Shown: positions 1-11,179 of the stretch, one piece after another
Position numbering within the stretch: position 1 is the stretch's first letter
Layout of the letters: each line of letters opens with the position of its first letter
Assembly (NCBI GenBank): GCA_012064415.1
Contig: SSNU01000055.1
Coordinates: forward strand, 248,001 to 312,000
Source of the DNA: Gyrodactylus bullatarudis
Lineage: Eukaryota; Platyhelminthes; Monogenea; Gyrodactylidea; Gyrodactylidae
Direction: 5' to 3'
DNA length: 64,000 nt
Made by a program: the position numbers and the translations under genes
The notes under the pieces: model-generated
Seen by the model: only the letters and a program-made list of their open reading frames with translations
Told to the model about the DNA's origin: nothing
Database searches by the model: none

Positions 1-299
1 ACGTATTTGTCTAAGTATTATGAGCAATCCTGAAAATAAATTTAAAAAAAAAACAATAATAACGTATTGCTCTATTATTCTATAGCTATAGAATGTCAAA
101 AAATTCTGCCAGAATTTCTATAGTGATTGAATTTATTTATAATAAATTTAGAATTACCTTACAACCAGAAAATATTTACACCGAATAAACATTTCTTAAA
201 AGAAGAAGTAAAAATAATTTGACCAGTGATTATTTGAAAATTCAAGGATTTAAAAAGTGTGATTGAGCACCTTTCGAAATACGCTCATAACTCTTTTTA

Positions 300-480
300 A
301 TTTAACTAAAATAATAATTCCAACAACTAACCGGCTCTAAGCAAACCTCGAATGACCAACACATTCAAAGATTAAGCAAAAACTTATACTATAGTTTCAC
401 CCTCATTAGGGATCGTCAGTAAGCCTTCTCCGAGAATCGAACCTCAGGTCTAATGCTCGTTTTTGAGAGATTTATTTATC
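300..480 (-). repeat. tRNA-like repeat with hammerhead ribozyme (family 2)
   Basis: Read on the minus strand, a box-B-like GGTTCGATTCT is followed within about 20 bases by a type I hammerhead (376-432). Core: CTGACGA, a stem II closed by ATCCC and GGGT, GAAA, then a short stem III of A-C/G-U around loop TATA ending in the cleavage triplet GTA. Stem I pairs the eight bases before CTGA with the eight after GTA. Hammerheads attached to tRNA-derived repeats are known in schistosomes (Sm-alpha). Its sequence differs from the 33 kb and 46 kb family, so it is a separate family. Confidence 0.6.
376..432 (-). ncRNA. Type I hammerhead ribozyme, likely intact
   Basis: All core positions expected of a hammerhead are present (CTGACGA, GAAA, GTA), with three helices foldable by eye and stem I of about 8 bp including G-U pairs. 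Activity is inferred, not shown. Confidence 0.6.
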
Positions 481-487
481 CTAACTA

Positions 488-556
488 CTTACTCTAAGCT
501 TATATATTTAATATCGAGGGTAAGGCTTATTGACGATACCTAATAAGGGTGAATCT
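488..556 (+). repeat. Degenerate, inverted copy of the family 2 hammerhead
   Basis: The plus strand here reads like the 376-432 unit but with TTGACGA for CTGACGA and GAAT for GAAA, so the ribozyme core is broken. The two units face each other about 60 bases apart. Confidence 0.5.
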
Positions 557-2744
557 ATAAGCACTAGCAGAAGTCTTATTAGAGACTAGCATCCTTCGGC
601 CGTTCTAGATAAGGCTGATAGTTGGCTAACAGGGAGGCTACTTCCTAACGATATACTTGAGCATTATTCAAGATAGCAAAAATATTTGTGTTCCTGATTG
701 GATATCTGGATTTTGGTAAAAAAAAGTGGTAACTCTCATATTCATATCAAATATAATGCTGCTCAAATCACGTTTTCTAGAATACCTATGGATTTACAGG
801 AATATTTATAGAGATGGTAGTTTTCTTTAGTTTGAAAATAATAAGATTAATAACAACAAGCAATTTGAAGAACATCTTGGAAATGTAATTAAAATTTGTC
901 ATTTTTTCCTATATTAAAGAAAATTTTCAAGGGATGAATTAAGATTTTGCATCAATAAAAAATTCTTTCATTTAAAACAAAGTGGTGGATTGTAGTTTAG
1001 TTAAGAGAGAGATTAGGAAAATCAATATTCCTCCCTATTGGAATTGTAAGTAAATAAAATTCTGTATTGATCCCAATTCACAGACAGTATCACTTAAAAA
1101 AATTGATGAAGGATAAAAAGGAATAGAATAAAGCTACGATAAGAAAAAAAGATTTATTAACTCTATTTACTTTTCAACATCGGGCAAATATATAGTAGAT
1201 TTCCAAAAAGTATTCTAACCATAAGGCTTACAATATCTGGATGAAGATGAAACAATTCCTTACTGGCTGAGTCTTTAGAATTTTCTAGTTTAATTGAGTT
1301 TAACTCTTTACATTTTCTAAGGGGCAATAAAGAGAGCACATCTCATATTTATTTTATAACCATAATACCCATAAGTAGCATTGTTTTTTTTTCCACAAAA
1401 TATTTATATGAGGCTTTTGAACCCGTCAAAATTTAAAATTAAAATTATGGAATGGGTTGTCGTAACTCTTTAGATTTAAAAAAATAAAAGTCCTGAAAAT
1501 ATTTGATCAAGGAATTAAACGCTTATTAGTACAAATTTAACTATTAGAATTATTTTCAAGGTACACATTTAAACCTTCTTCCTTACTCCATTGGCTAATG
1601 CCCTTTCTGAGGGCCAATCATAGTTGTGAGCAAGATAGATTTCTCCAGTCTGTGTCTCTTTGAAATCGGGACCAGTTAAAAAAGAGAATGAAATCCTTTG
1701 CAGAGAAATACAAGAAACCAGATAGTTGTAGCAATTTTGAAGCAATGGTAATCTTAGTTTATCTCTTGAATGAGTTTATCTACAGTAGTATAAAATTGTT
1801 TTTTTATTTCAAATTAAATATAAAAAAAATTAAATTTAAAAGTAATTCTCATTTATTATGGATTGGAAACTTTCTCCAATGCATCACGAATAAGATTACA
1901 TACATTAAGGCTTGAAAAAAGACAGAAAATGACAAGATGAAAACTATCCAATCTTAACACACGGTGGTAGGTGTAGCTGGAGATGGAAACATTCATTTTT
2001 TCAGCAATAGAGTTCAAGGAAAAGGTATCCTATTAATCTTTGCCAATATTTTTCACAGGAACATGTGTATAAACAGCTCCACTGTATACTATTTGGTGTA
2101 ATAAATTTTGTAAAAGAAAGCATAAATGTGAAGAATCGGCAAGTGAATCTACTGGAATATATGTGTAGATTCTGCATTGTAGAATATCATGATGTATAGT
2201 TTGGGGATGTAGGTTTCTACAGTATTCCTGAAAATGTCTAACATCTTTTAATTGCTATTGTATTTTTTTCTGGGAGAAAAAAAATGGAAAATTCTCAAAG
2301 AAATTGCATGAATTTTATCCAAAAGCATTAAATCAATGGTTGTTTTTTAACCCTTCAAGTCTCACTGATCTCTATTTCATCAGACACGTCGTGCTATGTT
2401 AATTCAAAGGAAGTTGATGAATTTGAGTTGAGCTCAACCAATAATAATCTAAATCCACATATTATATAGACTCATGGTCTCAAATTTATGCTCTGTAATA
2501 TGCTCATATCTAAAGGGACCTGAGTAAGACTGTTTTATCATTGGAAACAACAAAAAATGCTCACCTAAAGAATCGTTTATTAGTTGAATCTGAAATCCTC
2601 AAATTGTGAAAATTTTCTCAATCTATAACTCATTGATAATGCCTAATGTGAGAAAGAAATTCAAGAGATTACGAAGATGCCATACGAAAATATCCCCCTG
2701 TCCATCAAATATCTCTTTTTATTTATTCCTTTGACTTTATTGGA

Positions 2745-2850
2745 GGCAAAGAAACTTTGTTTATCAGGAAGGATCAGTGTTTTCAGACTTTTGACTCAAG
2801 TCTTAGTTAGAATTCGAACCTTGGTCTTCAATGTTTACCACAATTATCTA
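2745..2850 (-). repeat. Decayed tRNA-like repeat
   Basis: The minus strand has a run resembling the A-box/B-box segment of the 33 kb element: GGCCTACTAG..., then GAAGACC and GGTTCGAATTC. The hammerhead part is not recognisable. Confidence 0.4.
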
Positions 2851-2959
2851 GTAGGCCAAATGACTGAAAACACTTCAATTTCTACATTGTAGCTAAGACA
2901 AACAACCAGGATGTAGAAGGTACCAAAACTATCAATGAGTTGAATGATAGGAAATGAAG

Positions 2960-3040
2960 GTGGGATCTGGCTAGGTTTGAATCCTGGCTATGGTGTACTG
3001 ACGAGTCCTACATCTGCCACCGTGAATTGAATATATTATA
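2960..3040 (+). repeat. tRNA/hammerhead element fragment with internal deletion
   Basis: Has the B box GGTTTGAATCC (2974-2984), the sequence leading into CTGACGAGTCC, and then directly TACATCTGCCACCG. Against the 33 and 46 kb copies, exactly the 20 bases covering the stem II loop, GAAA and stem III are missing, so this copy cannot fold as a ribozyme. Confidence 0.65.
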
Positions 3041-3798
3041 TTATAGCTATCTTATGAAATTGTCACTTGCTTTTACATAAAAACCCCCAGTGATCACAAT
3101 TAACTAGTAGGTTTAATGTTTGAAAACTAATATTCTTATCAAGATCTTATATTCAGATTCCTGGTTTTCAGAACTTTGAAACAAAGACAATTTTTTCTTG
3201 ATAATCTTTATATTTTGATGAAATTAACAATTATTTTATGAAATCGATCTTAATCTATCTGATATTAAGATTAATTAATATTCGTTCATATTGAATGTTC
3301 GTAAATATACAAGCAAGGAGAGGGGAAAAACTTTCTTACAAGTATTAACCCAAAACATGAATTTGGTAAAGGGCATTACATCTCTTTTGTTCTCTTCATC
3401 CCTGTAAGTGTACACTGTATATTTCCCTCTTCATTCAAAATTCAGAATCTCTGGAATAAATAAAAAAGAGGTTATTTCCTTAAAATTTCATAGGCCAATG
3501 AAATTTTTCTTGTGGATTGTAAATTAAAAAATAATCAAATTATTTTAATCTTCGATATGTATTAATAAAAAAGTAGATTTATTTGGGTTATAGAATGGTC
3601 AAACATTTTACAGGTGTTATTGATCTTTTCCTATTAGAAGTTTTAATTTACTAAATCATTTCTGATGTGTAAAGTTCTTATAGAAGATCAGTCATTACTG
3701 TCTTGAGGACTTTTTTTCATTGTTCAATCTCTTATTGAAATTTTATTAAATAAATGCCATTTTTTGAGATATTAAATGTTCTTTAGGAATATTTAGAA

Positions 3799-3832
3799 TT
3801 CAATAAATGTACATTTCTTAAGGGATCATCAG
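3799..3832 (-). repeat. Penelope-like element 3' end with degenerate hammerhead
   Basis: The minus strand reads CTGATGATCCC, then TTAAGAAATGTACATTT, closely matching the hammerhead at 14863-14903. Stem II and stem I pairings are poor here, so it is probably a dead copy. Confidence 0.45.
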
Positions 3833-4845
3833 TGGGATCACTTTAGAAATGATAAGATTTATTCAATGAAAAAATAATAACTTACATTTACAAATGAAAG
3901 TAAACTGTCAAGAAATAAGAATTAATAGCTGAAAAAATAACCAATAAAGTAGCAAAAATGACGCCAAACAACAGCAGAGGATCATTCGATCTTATAGACA
4001 GATTTCTAATGTTAATCCATATGTAAGAAGTACCACACTGAAATTTATAAACTACAATAGAGTCTTCTCTTCAGGCTTGAGTAAATCTTGAATGAATCAA
4101 ACTGAACAATCGCCATGTTGTTGTTTGAAAGACCTCGATTATTTAGCTATTTATACAAAAATGATGTGTTTCAAATTAATGATAATATCTTGAAGTTTTC
4201 TTGATACATTTTATTCACTTCGCAATACAACTGAAGAATGCAATGTATTAGTAAATGATGTGAATTTATTTATCAAGTCACACATTGGGAACCCTTTTCG
4301 ATTCACGGATAACAAAGGGATGATAAGAAATGTTGGGACATTACATTTTTTGAAAATGTTAACTATTTCACACGAAAAGTTTTTCATTTTATTCCTAGAC
4401 GAGATATTCCTGTCGGATAACAGGCTTTTAGCTAAAGTGCTAGGGAGAAATTTTAATTTTTATCATGTTAATCTGAAGAACATGGAAATTATCGATCGTA
4501 TTTAAGCTTCTTTACACAATAAAACCAAATTGATTGATATGTACTTGTGTGTATAGCATACTACATTAATACTAACCAGATAAAATTGATGAGCTTGAAG
4601 AGGAACTCTACTAATGAGTAATGAGACGAATTTAAGATTTTTTCCCCTCTAGTCGATCCAATTTGAGCGCTCTTATCTTTCAAGCTGAAATGTGTTGAGA
4701 ATTTCATCCATGTCTAGCTTTCTATTGCCAGATTTTGGATTTTCTAAGTCATATCTTTTAGAATAGCGGAGTTCACTATTTCGGCTGAAAAATTAAACAT
4801 TATTCGATCCTGAGTCAAAAGTTGAGTCAGCTGAGTAATTTTCAT

Positions 4846-5040
4846 TTAACCCTTTCGGTGCCGATGGACATACATGTCCATTTTCCAATTTTTTTGAACC
4901 TTGATAACTCTACCAGTTTGATAGGTTTCTGGATCAATTAAAGTTTAAATTGAAGCCAAAAATGTGAACTTGCATTAGTAAATTTTTGGCCAAATAACTT
5001 GGTATCTTCATGGCTAAATTTTGGTTTTTATAAGGGATAA
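4846..5040. mobile_element. piggyBac-like MITE, right end missing
   Basis: Starts TTAACCCTTTCGGTGCCG, the TTAA target plus CCCTTT-type inverted end typical of piggyBac-related elements. The next ~170 bases match the complete copy at 45466-45666. I did not find a matching right end. Confidence 0.6.
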
Positions 5041-6228
5041 AATGAAATTATCTATAACTCCTTAAGCATTTGAATAACTTTACAGAAATCTTATCACTGT
5101 AAATATTTTCTTTGACCAAAAATGACAATCAATCAATAGACGGAATCTCAACATTGTTCGTTAAAGAATAAAAAAAGTTGAAACGGAAAGATCACAGAAT
5201 AAAAGAGTTGATTTCACAAATCTAAAGAGTAAAAAAATACAACTTTTTATTCCTCATAAAACTACACTTTAATATCTCATGTAGAGAATTTTTATTTCTT
5301 TTTTGAACTAAGCAAATAATGAATAAATTTCCTGTAAATATATTTGTAAAAAAAAGTTGAAAAAATAAAAACTGATATTGTAACATATCATTTGCTTTGT
5401 TCTTCTAATCCATTCATTCTGTCTATCGTTTTGTATTCTGAAAGAGAAAATGTATTCTATTGAAAATGTTCAGCTTGCCAGTGTGGGTATATTCCGAAGG
5501 GAAAGGCAGTCTGGATTGATGTTGTTTTTTAATAACTTTTTCCCTCTACTAAAATAAAAATGTTTGTTCAATTTTATATCGTTTGAACTATCCAGCATTC
5601 AACATACAAAATGTAGGTTAATTTTCTCTTATATTGAGGCATTTAGTATTATATAATACCTTTTTGAATTAACTTTTGTTATTTGTTAATTAAATTTGTA
5701 ATTTGAATTGATTTTTATACAATTTTGTTGTTTATTTAGACTAATTTTTCAAATTTTAACTACTATGTATCTATATAACGTATTATCGTGAATAAAATAT
5801 AGTGGTATGAAATATAAAAAATACTTCTCGAAGTACATATATTTTTCAATCTAGTTTCAAGACAATCCGATTATGGAAATTTATGGTTTTCTGAATTTGT
5901 TGCATTGGATGCTCTCTCCGTATTTCAATAAAGTCTTTTGTTTAAAATGTTCCTAACGATGTAACATCTTTTCAAAGAATCTTTTGGGTTAAAAGAAGAA
6001 AACTTTATTCAAAAAAAAGTAACAAAATGAAAACTTGTATTTTTTGAGATACTTTGGCGCCAAGTATCATTGCTTGACCTTTGAAAGAATAACGAAATTA
6101 CATATTTCGTATTCTCCTCATAAGAAACAAATAAATCAATCAACTCTTTTCCCAAATAAACATAAACTAAATTTCTTCCCCCATGATTTATTTTCTCTTT
6201 AGTTTCTCATTCTAAACTGTTTTTTTAG

Positions 6229-9200
6229 TAACTGGATCATCAGAAAATGTCTTTCGTGATGATTCCCAGGCATGGGTGGAGAAACGGCTAGTAAAGGACC
6301 TCTTCAAGGACTATGAACGTCGGGCTCGTCCAGTTACAGACAACAATACTCAGATTACTATTTACTTTGGCATAGGTGTCATGCAGATACTCGAGCTGAA
6401 GGAATCAGAACAGGTTCTCACCTCAAATCTTCGTAATATGTATGTAAGTATCATTCTCTTTCGTCTAAACTACCATTTCTAGTAAGTTTTTCTTTTTCAT
6501 CCAAAATATTGATGGGAAAATTTTTGCTTCCAAAAAAAGAATTCTGGCCCAGGCTATTAGTAATGGACTAAATTGGAAAATCTGTCCTTAATGGAAATTC
6601 TAAATTAAAATCTTTTATTTTTCATTTTTTTGAATCATCTTATTTGAATGGCATGTAAATGAGGCGATCTGATAAATTGACATGTGTTTATAGTTCTAAT
6701 TTTCTAATGAGTGATTTTTTTAGAAATAAAATGGAAATTTTTCAAATTGAAATCATCAGTAACTAGCATCATGTTTTTGATAGTAACTGGGGCCACTGTG
6801 TTTGAAATTTTCTTAAATCTAAACGCAAATGGTTTTTGAGAACTTTAGGCGTACTGAGAGACATTTTAATTTTTATGAATTCGCCTATAGACAAAAGTTT
6901 TCAAAGTCTGGTTGTTTTTAGTCATGTGAAAAACCACCAAAAATATCTGCTAGATACACAGCTTTGGACAATTCTAAAACTACTTTCTTCCATTTTATAA
7001 TTGATAGTGTGAAAATTGAGTTTTCTATCAAAGCCCATCAGCCAATGAGGGAAGGGAATCCAATTTAACCAATGAAAATCATTTTTCATCGTCTACTCTT
7101 TGAAACCTAATTGAAAATCAGAAAAAAGAACTAAAATTTAATTCATCAAATCAGAGTTTGAAAAAAATATTTGTAAATGCTAAAGATGGGGGAAATATGC
7201 TCTAATTGATTGGTTCCAAGGGGTGTTAGTCTGCTCTGTGAATTGGTAATCTATGATCTGTACTAAATAAAATTATAAATAGTTCTTCAACTTTTTCAAA
7301 TTTTTGTACAGAGATGGACAGACTATCATTTACAATGGAAACCAGAAGCCTATAGTAATATAACACACCTGAATTTGCCACAAGAATCCATCTGGCTGCC
7401 AGATATAGCCCTCTATAATTCGTGAGTTGATTGAATGTAACATATGTTACATATTACATTCATTTGCTTTCTCTTAAAAAGAGCGGATGAACGCCTCACA
7501 GAACTTCGACCATGTGATGTACGCATTGCCTATAACGGTACTGTAGAATGGTTCCCAATGGCCATTACTAAAAGTACTTGTCCTGTACATATTAAACATT
7601 TCCCATATGATGAACAAAACTGTACTATGAAATTTGGACCTTGGACCTATGATTGGTGAGAAAATATTTATGATTCTAAGCAAAAACTAGAAAATTTACT
7701 TTGATAATTGATCCTCTATTTCCCATCAGTTGAAGATTCATTAAAATTCCATATTTTTTAAATTTATTGGCGCGAATTTTAAAATTATCTCAAAACTGAA
7801 AAAAAATTGTGACATTTACTCAGCTCATTCGTTCATTTAGTTATTCATCATTCTATTTCAAGGTTACGAGTAAATATGACGTTTTATAACCAAAATGGCG
7901 TTGACCTAACCGAGCTTGTTCCATCACAAGAATGGGATCTTATCAATCATCACAAACTGTACAGTGTCAAGAAGTATGCTTGCTGTGCTGAGCAATATGT
8001 AGACATCAAGTTTTACTTGGTCATTAAACGTCAGGCTGCCTTTTACGCTTATGTTTTGATATTGCCCTGCTCACTACTTTCGTTACTTACTTTGGTATTG
8101 TTCTGGTTACCCCCTGAAACGCCAGCTAAAATGATTCTAGGTAAGTTGTCATCTCTAAATATATTTAATTTAAAGTAAAAAATCCCTTTTTTTTAACAGG
8201 TATGAATATCTTTGTTGCCTTCTTTCTATTGTTACTCCTATTGGTTGAGGCTATTCCAAATGCCTCCAGTTCTTTCCCTTTGATTGGTGAGTTTCTAATT
8301 TCCCAACAGGGCTATTGACCCAATTTCGAATCAGATTAGATATAATGATGAATTAACCGTTTTTCTTTAGGTAATTATTACTGCATGAATATGGCCCTTG
8401 TGACATTGTCAACATTTCTATGCTTGGTCGTGGTAAATTTCCATTTTCGTGGTGACACGCGATCACGTGTTCCTGCCTGGATCAGATATGTGAGTCAAAT
8501 CTGATGAGTTATATTATTATTTTTTCGCCTAAATTTGATGTATTTTAATGTTTTTATTTTATTTCCTAGTTAATCATTGAGAAGGCTGCTAAACTTTTGT
8601 GTATAAATATAAGTCCCCCGAAACCAAAGAAGAATCGAAAGTATGAAGATACAATCCCTGGTTTCAATCGAACCGACAGTATGATTATTCGTCAATCTGC
8701 AACGCATTACCAAAATAAATTTAGAAATTCACTCAAGAGAAGTTAGTTCTCATCAACTTTTCCTTATTACATGATTTCCTCTCCAACATGATTTCGAATC
8801 GGATAGAGTATAGTATTTCGAAATTCAAAAAAAGCCCTAAAAATTAAGCCATTTTAGGAATTTCCCAATTTTTCAACCCTTGAGCTGAAAGTTTTTATCG
8901 ATTTCGAAGCTATAAAGCAATTCAAAATTAGACGAAGAATTCATCAGACGGAAGTTCGCCATCATTGTCGGCAATCGAATAATCTGACTCAAAAAATTTT
9001 TTCTCAACTTCCATCGCCAAATTTGAGTTCTTCGTTCAATCCGAAATATTCTTGTTCTGGTGTTAGATTTTTATATTCAATTCCATTCTTTAATAAAAAT
9101 TTTCTTTCCATTCCACTATAGACCAAGAAAATGCACCTTCATATCAGAGAGGTTATAATGTATATCAAAACACAAATGACAGCTCCAATAAGCTCAACAA

Positions 9201-10077
9201 CCTATCCTTACTAGCTCAGAATCCTGAAACTATTGCTGCACTCATGAAGTGTGGCTTTACAGAAGATTTAATTAGAAAACTTCAGACTATCCATTCCTAC
9301 CAGTCTAGGAATAGTTCATATGTTAAAGAAACCCCGAAAGAGGAGAAACTATTTCCCGATATCAATCGTGCCAGAAACTTCGAAAGTCCCACCACAGAGG
9401 ATGAAGGAGCCAGTGACTCAGCTGACTTTTGTCCAGCCTGCTCTGGCCTATCAATGTCAGCTAATCAAAATAGCTCCAGCCAATATAACAGATTTCCTTA
9501 TAACAAGAAGAAAAATGAAGATATTGGAGATCTCTGGGCTGCTGCTGCCCTCCTTAAAAGTGATGACTCTCGAAAGTCGTATCGGTCGAAAAAGAATTTT
9601 ACCTGTCAAAATATTACTTCCGATGATACCAGCTCAAATTGTTGTCCATCATCGACAAACTGTGGTCGACATTTGGACACCAAACATGCCTCAACAAAAT
9701 TTAATCAAAAGAATACTGTAGACGTTGATTCTTTGTTATACTCATGCCTAAAGCAAGATATTAGAGATTCAGATGATAGTACAATCTCGCTGGATAATCA
9801 AGATGAATTTTCTGGCCTAAATAATCACAGTAGAGCCTCAACGCCCCAATCAAACATTCAACTTTCACGCAGAGTCCATACCCTGATTAGGGATGTCACT
9901 GAAATTGTCAAAGGTATACGATTTTTACAAAAGCTCAATGAAAATAATGAAAAAGTCAACAAGATTGTCTCTGAATGGAGGAACGTCGGATTGGTTCTTG
10001 ATCGGATCTTCTTCATTTTCTACGTTATTGCCCTTGTCGTTGGTGTAATTTGTTTCTTCCCAAGATCGGCCCATTAA
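6229..10077 (+). CDS. Nicotinic acetylcholine receptor alpha-type subunit, probably anion-selective (5' exon missing)
   Basis: Cys-loop ligand-gated ion channel subunit of the plasma membrane. Exons: 6229-6443, 7312-7421, 7482-7655, 7863-8140, 8200-8286, 8371-8489, 8570-8741, 9122-10077; all phases agree, giving about 703 residues without the signal peptide. Family marks: WTDYHLQW (loop D), WLPDIALYN (loop A), the 13-residue Cys-loop between cysteines at 7579 and 7621, GPWTYDW (loop B), adjacent cysteines at 7981-7986 (alpha-type), M1-M3, a long (~300-residue) M3-M4 loop rich in Ser/Asn, and M4 at the C-terminus. The M1-M2 linker reads [11 protein letters not shown]: Pro-Ala replaces the usual Gly-Glu before Lys0', a change associated with chloride selectivity in molluscan and schistosome receptors. 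The M2 lining is unusual (Ile2', Asn6', Val9'). The family call is firm; anion selectivity is inference. Confidence 0.93.
8815..8915. repeat. Fragment of a dispersed MITE family inside nAChR intron
   Basis: Resembles, in reverse orientation, the block with GGAATTTGGCGC and CAAAAATTTTCAACTC found near 35440 and 53670. Decayed copy in the intron between exons 7 and 8 of those listed. Confidence 0.35.
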
Positions 10078-11179
10078 CTCCCTAATATATATACAAGTAT
10101 CCTCATTTATAATAATAAGACATTGTAAAAAATTATTGGAAAAAAACAAATTTATCAATCACTCTACAAACATGTTATCAATATTGACCTTCTACTTCCA
10201 GAATTTATGTAAAACACGATAGGCAAACTTTACTCAATTTATTCATTGAAAAGAATACTGAAATGATGCTATAATCCAATATCGTGTTTTTTATTTTTCA
10301 ACAATCTGAATGAAATCAATAGAACTTTGAAAGTAAGTTTTTTTGTTAGGCAAATTTTTTAAACTACTCTCGTCCAAAGGAGGGTAACCGATTGGGAAAA
10401 AAGGTTCTTGGAAAGCTCATTGGATTTATTATTATTTTTTGAATTTGTGTGATAAATATCATGATTAAGTGAACATTCTATTCAAATTAAACTTGTTATT
10501 GTTATATATAGTTCACAATATGTTGGAGTAAAAATATTGTTTTTATTACATAGATATGTGATTTTCAAAAAATAATGTTAAGTTGGCAATTTATAACAAC
10601 CTGTAAATATTGATGAAAACTATGATGGCATGTTGAAGATATTTTTTTGGAAAGAATTAAATTAGAAGAAGATTTGGACAAGGATTAATATTATTATTAC
10701 TTATGATGATAGTTGTACATGTAGATATATGTATCGTTATTTAATAAAAATCTTTAATTCTACCATAACATTACTTCATAGTAGCTTGACGAATTATAGT
10801 GAAAGTTTCAATATTGAGTTAAATGTGAGACCATGAATGTGAAACTTGAAGTTAGAACAGTAACTAACTTGTGAGTCAATAACGACATTCTGCTGTACAA
10901 GATCCCAATTTTCTTTGTTAATTTTGCATTTAAAATTCTTCCGAAGTTTGAATTTAGAATTATGCAATAGATTTTTGTTAAAACACAAAAATCAAGATTA
11001 TGAATTTTGTTTAAGCAGTTAAAAATTTCAAGTAAATTTTCAGTTCCTTCAAGCCAAATTTAATAATATTGGGAGTATTAGACTTTTATTTCACTATATT
11101 CGTTTGTAAATAGGGCTAATCTGATATTTTTCTGTCTTATGGTATTATTATTTTTGATATTAATACAATAACAATTGGT
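10078..11179. other. 3' region of nAChR gene and intergenic spacer
   Basis: AT-rich with no exon seen. An AATAAA at about 10742 is the clearest candidate polyadenylation signal for the receptor gene, giving a 3' UTR of about 680 bases. The RhoGAP gene starts about 430 bases later in the same direction. Confidence 0.5.

Larger units (their letters stand above)
1..6228. other. Intergenic, repeat-rich; no gene recognised
   Basis: No convincing exon was found on either strand. The stretch holds the repeats listed separately (around 300-560, 2745-3035, 3799-3832, 4846-5040) and AT-rich sequence otherwise. The first exon (signal peptide) of the nicotinic receptor gene may lie here or further upstream, but I could not identify it; it should end with one base of a codon completed by the two bases at 6229-6230. 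Confidence 0.6.

Noticed and set aside
2677..2892. 71-residue frame with hydrophobic start as the missing nicotinic receptor first exon
   Set aside because: It runs through a decayed tRNA-like repeat, and no donor in the needed phase was found.
9320..9721. 133-residue open frame overlapping the nicotinic receptor's last exon
   Set aside because: It lies in another frame of a well-supported exon and has no domain or splice support.
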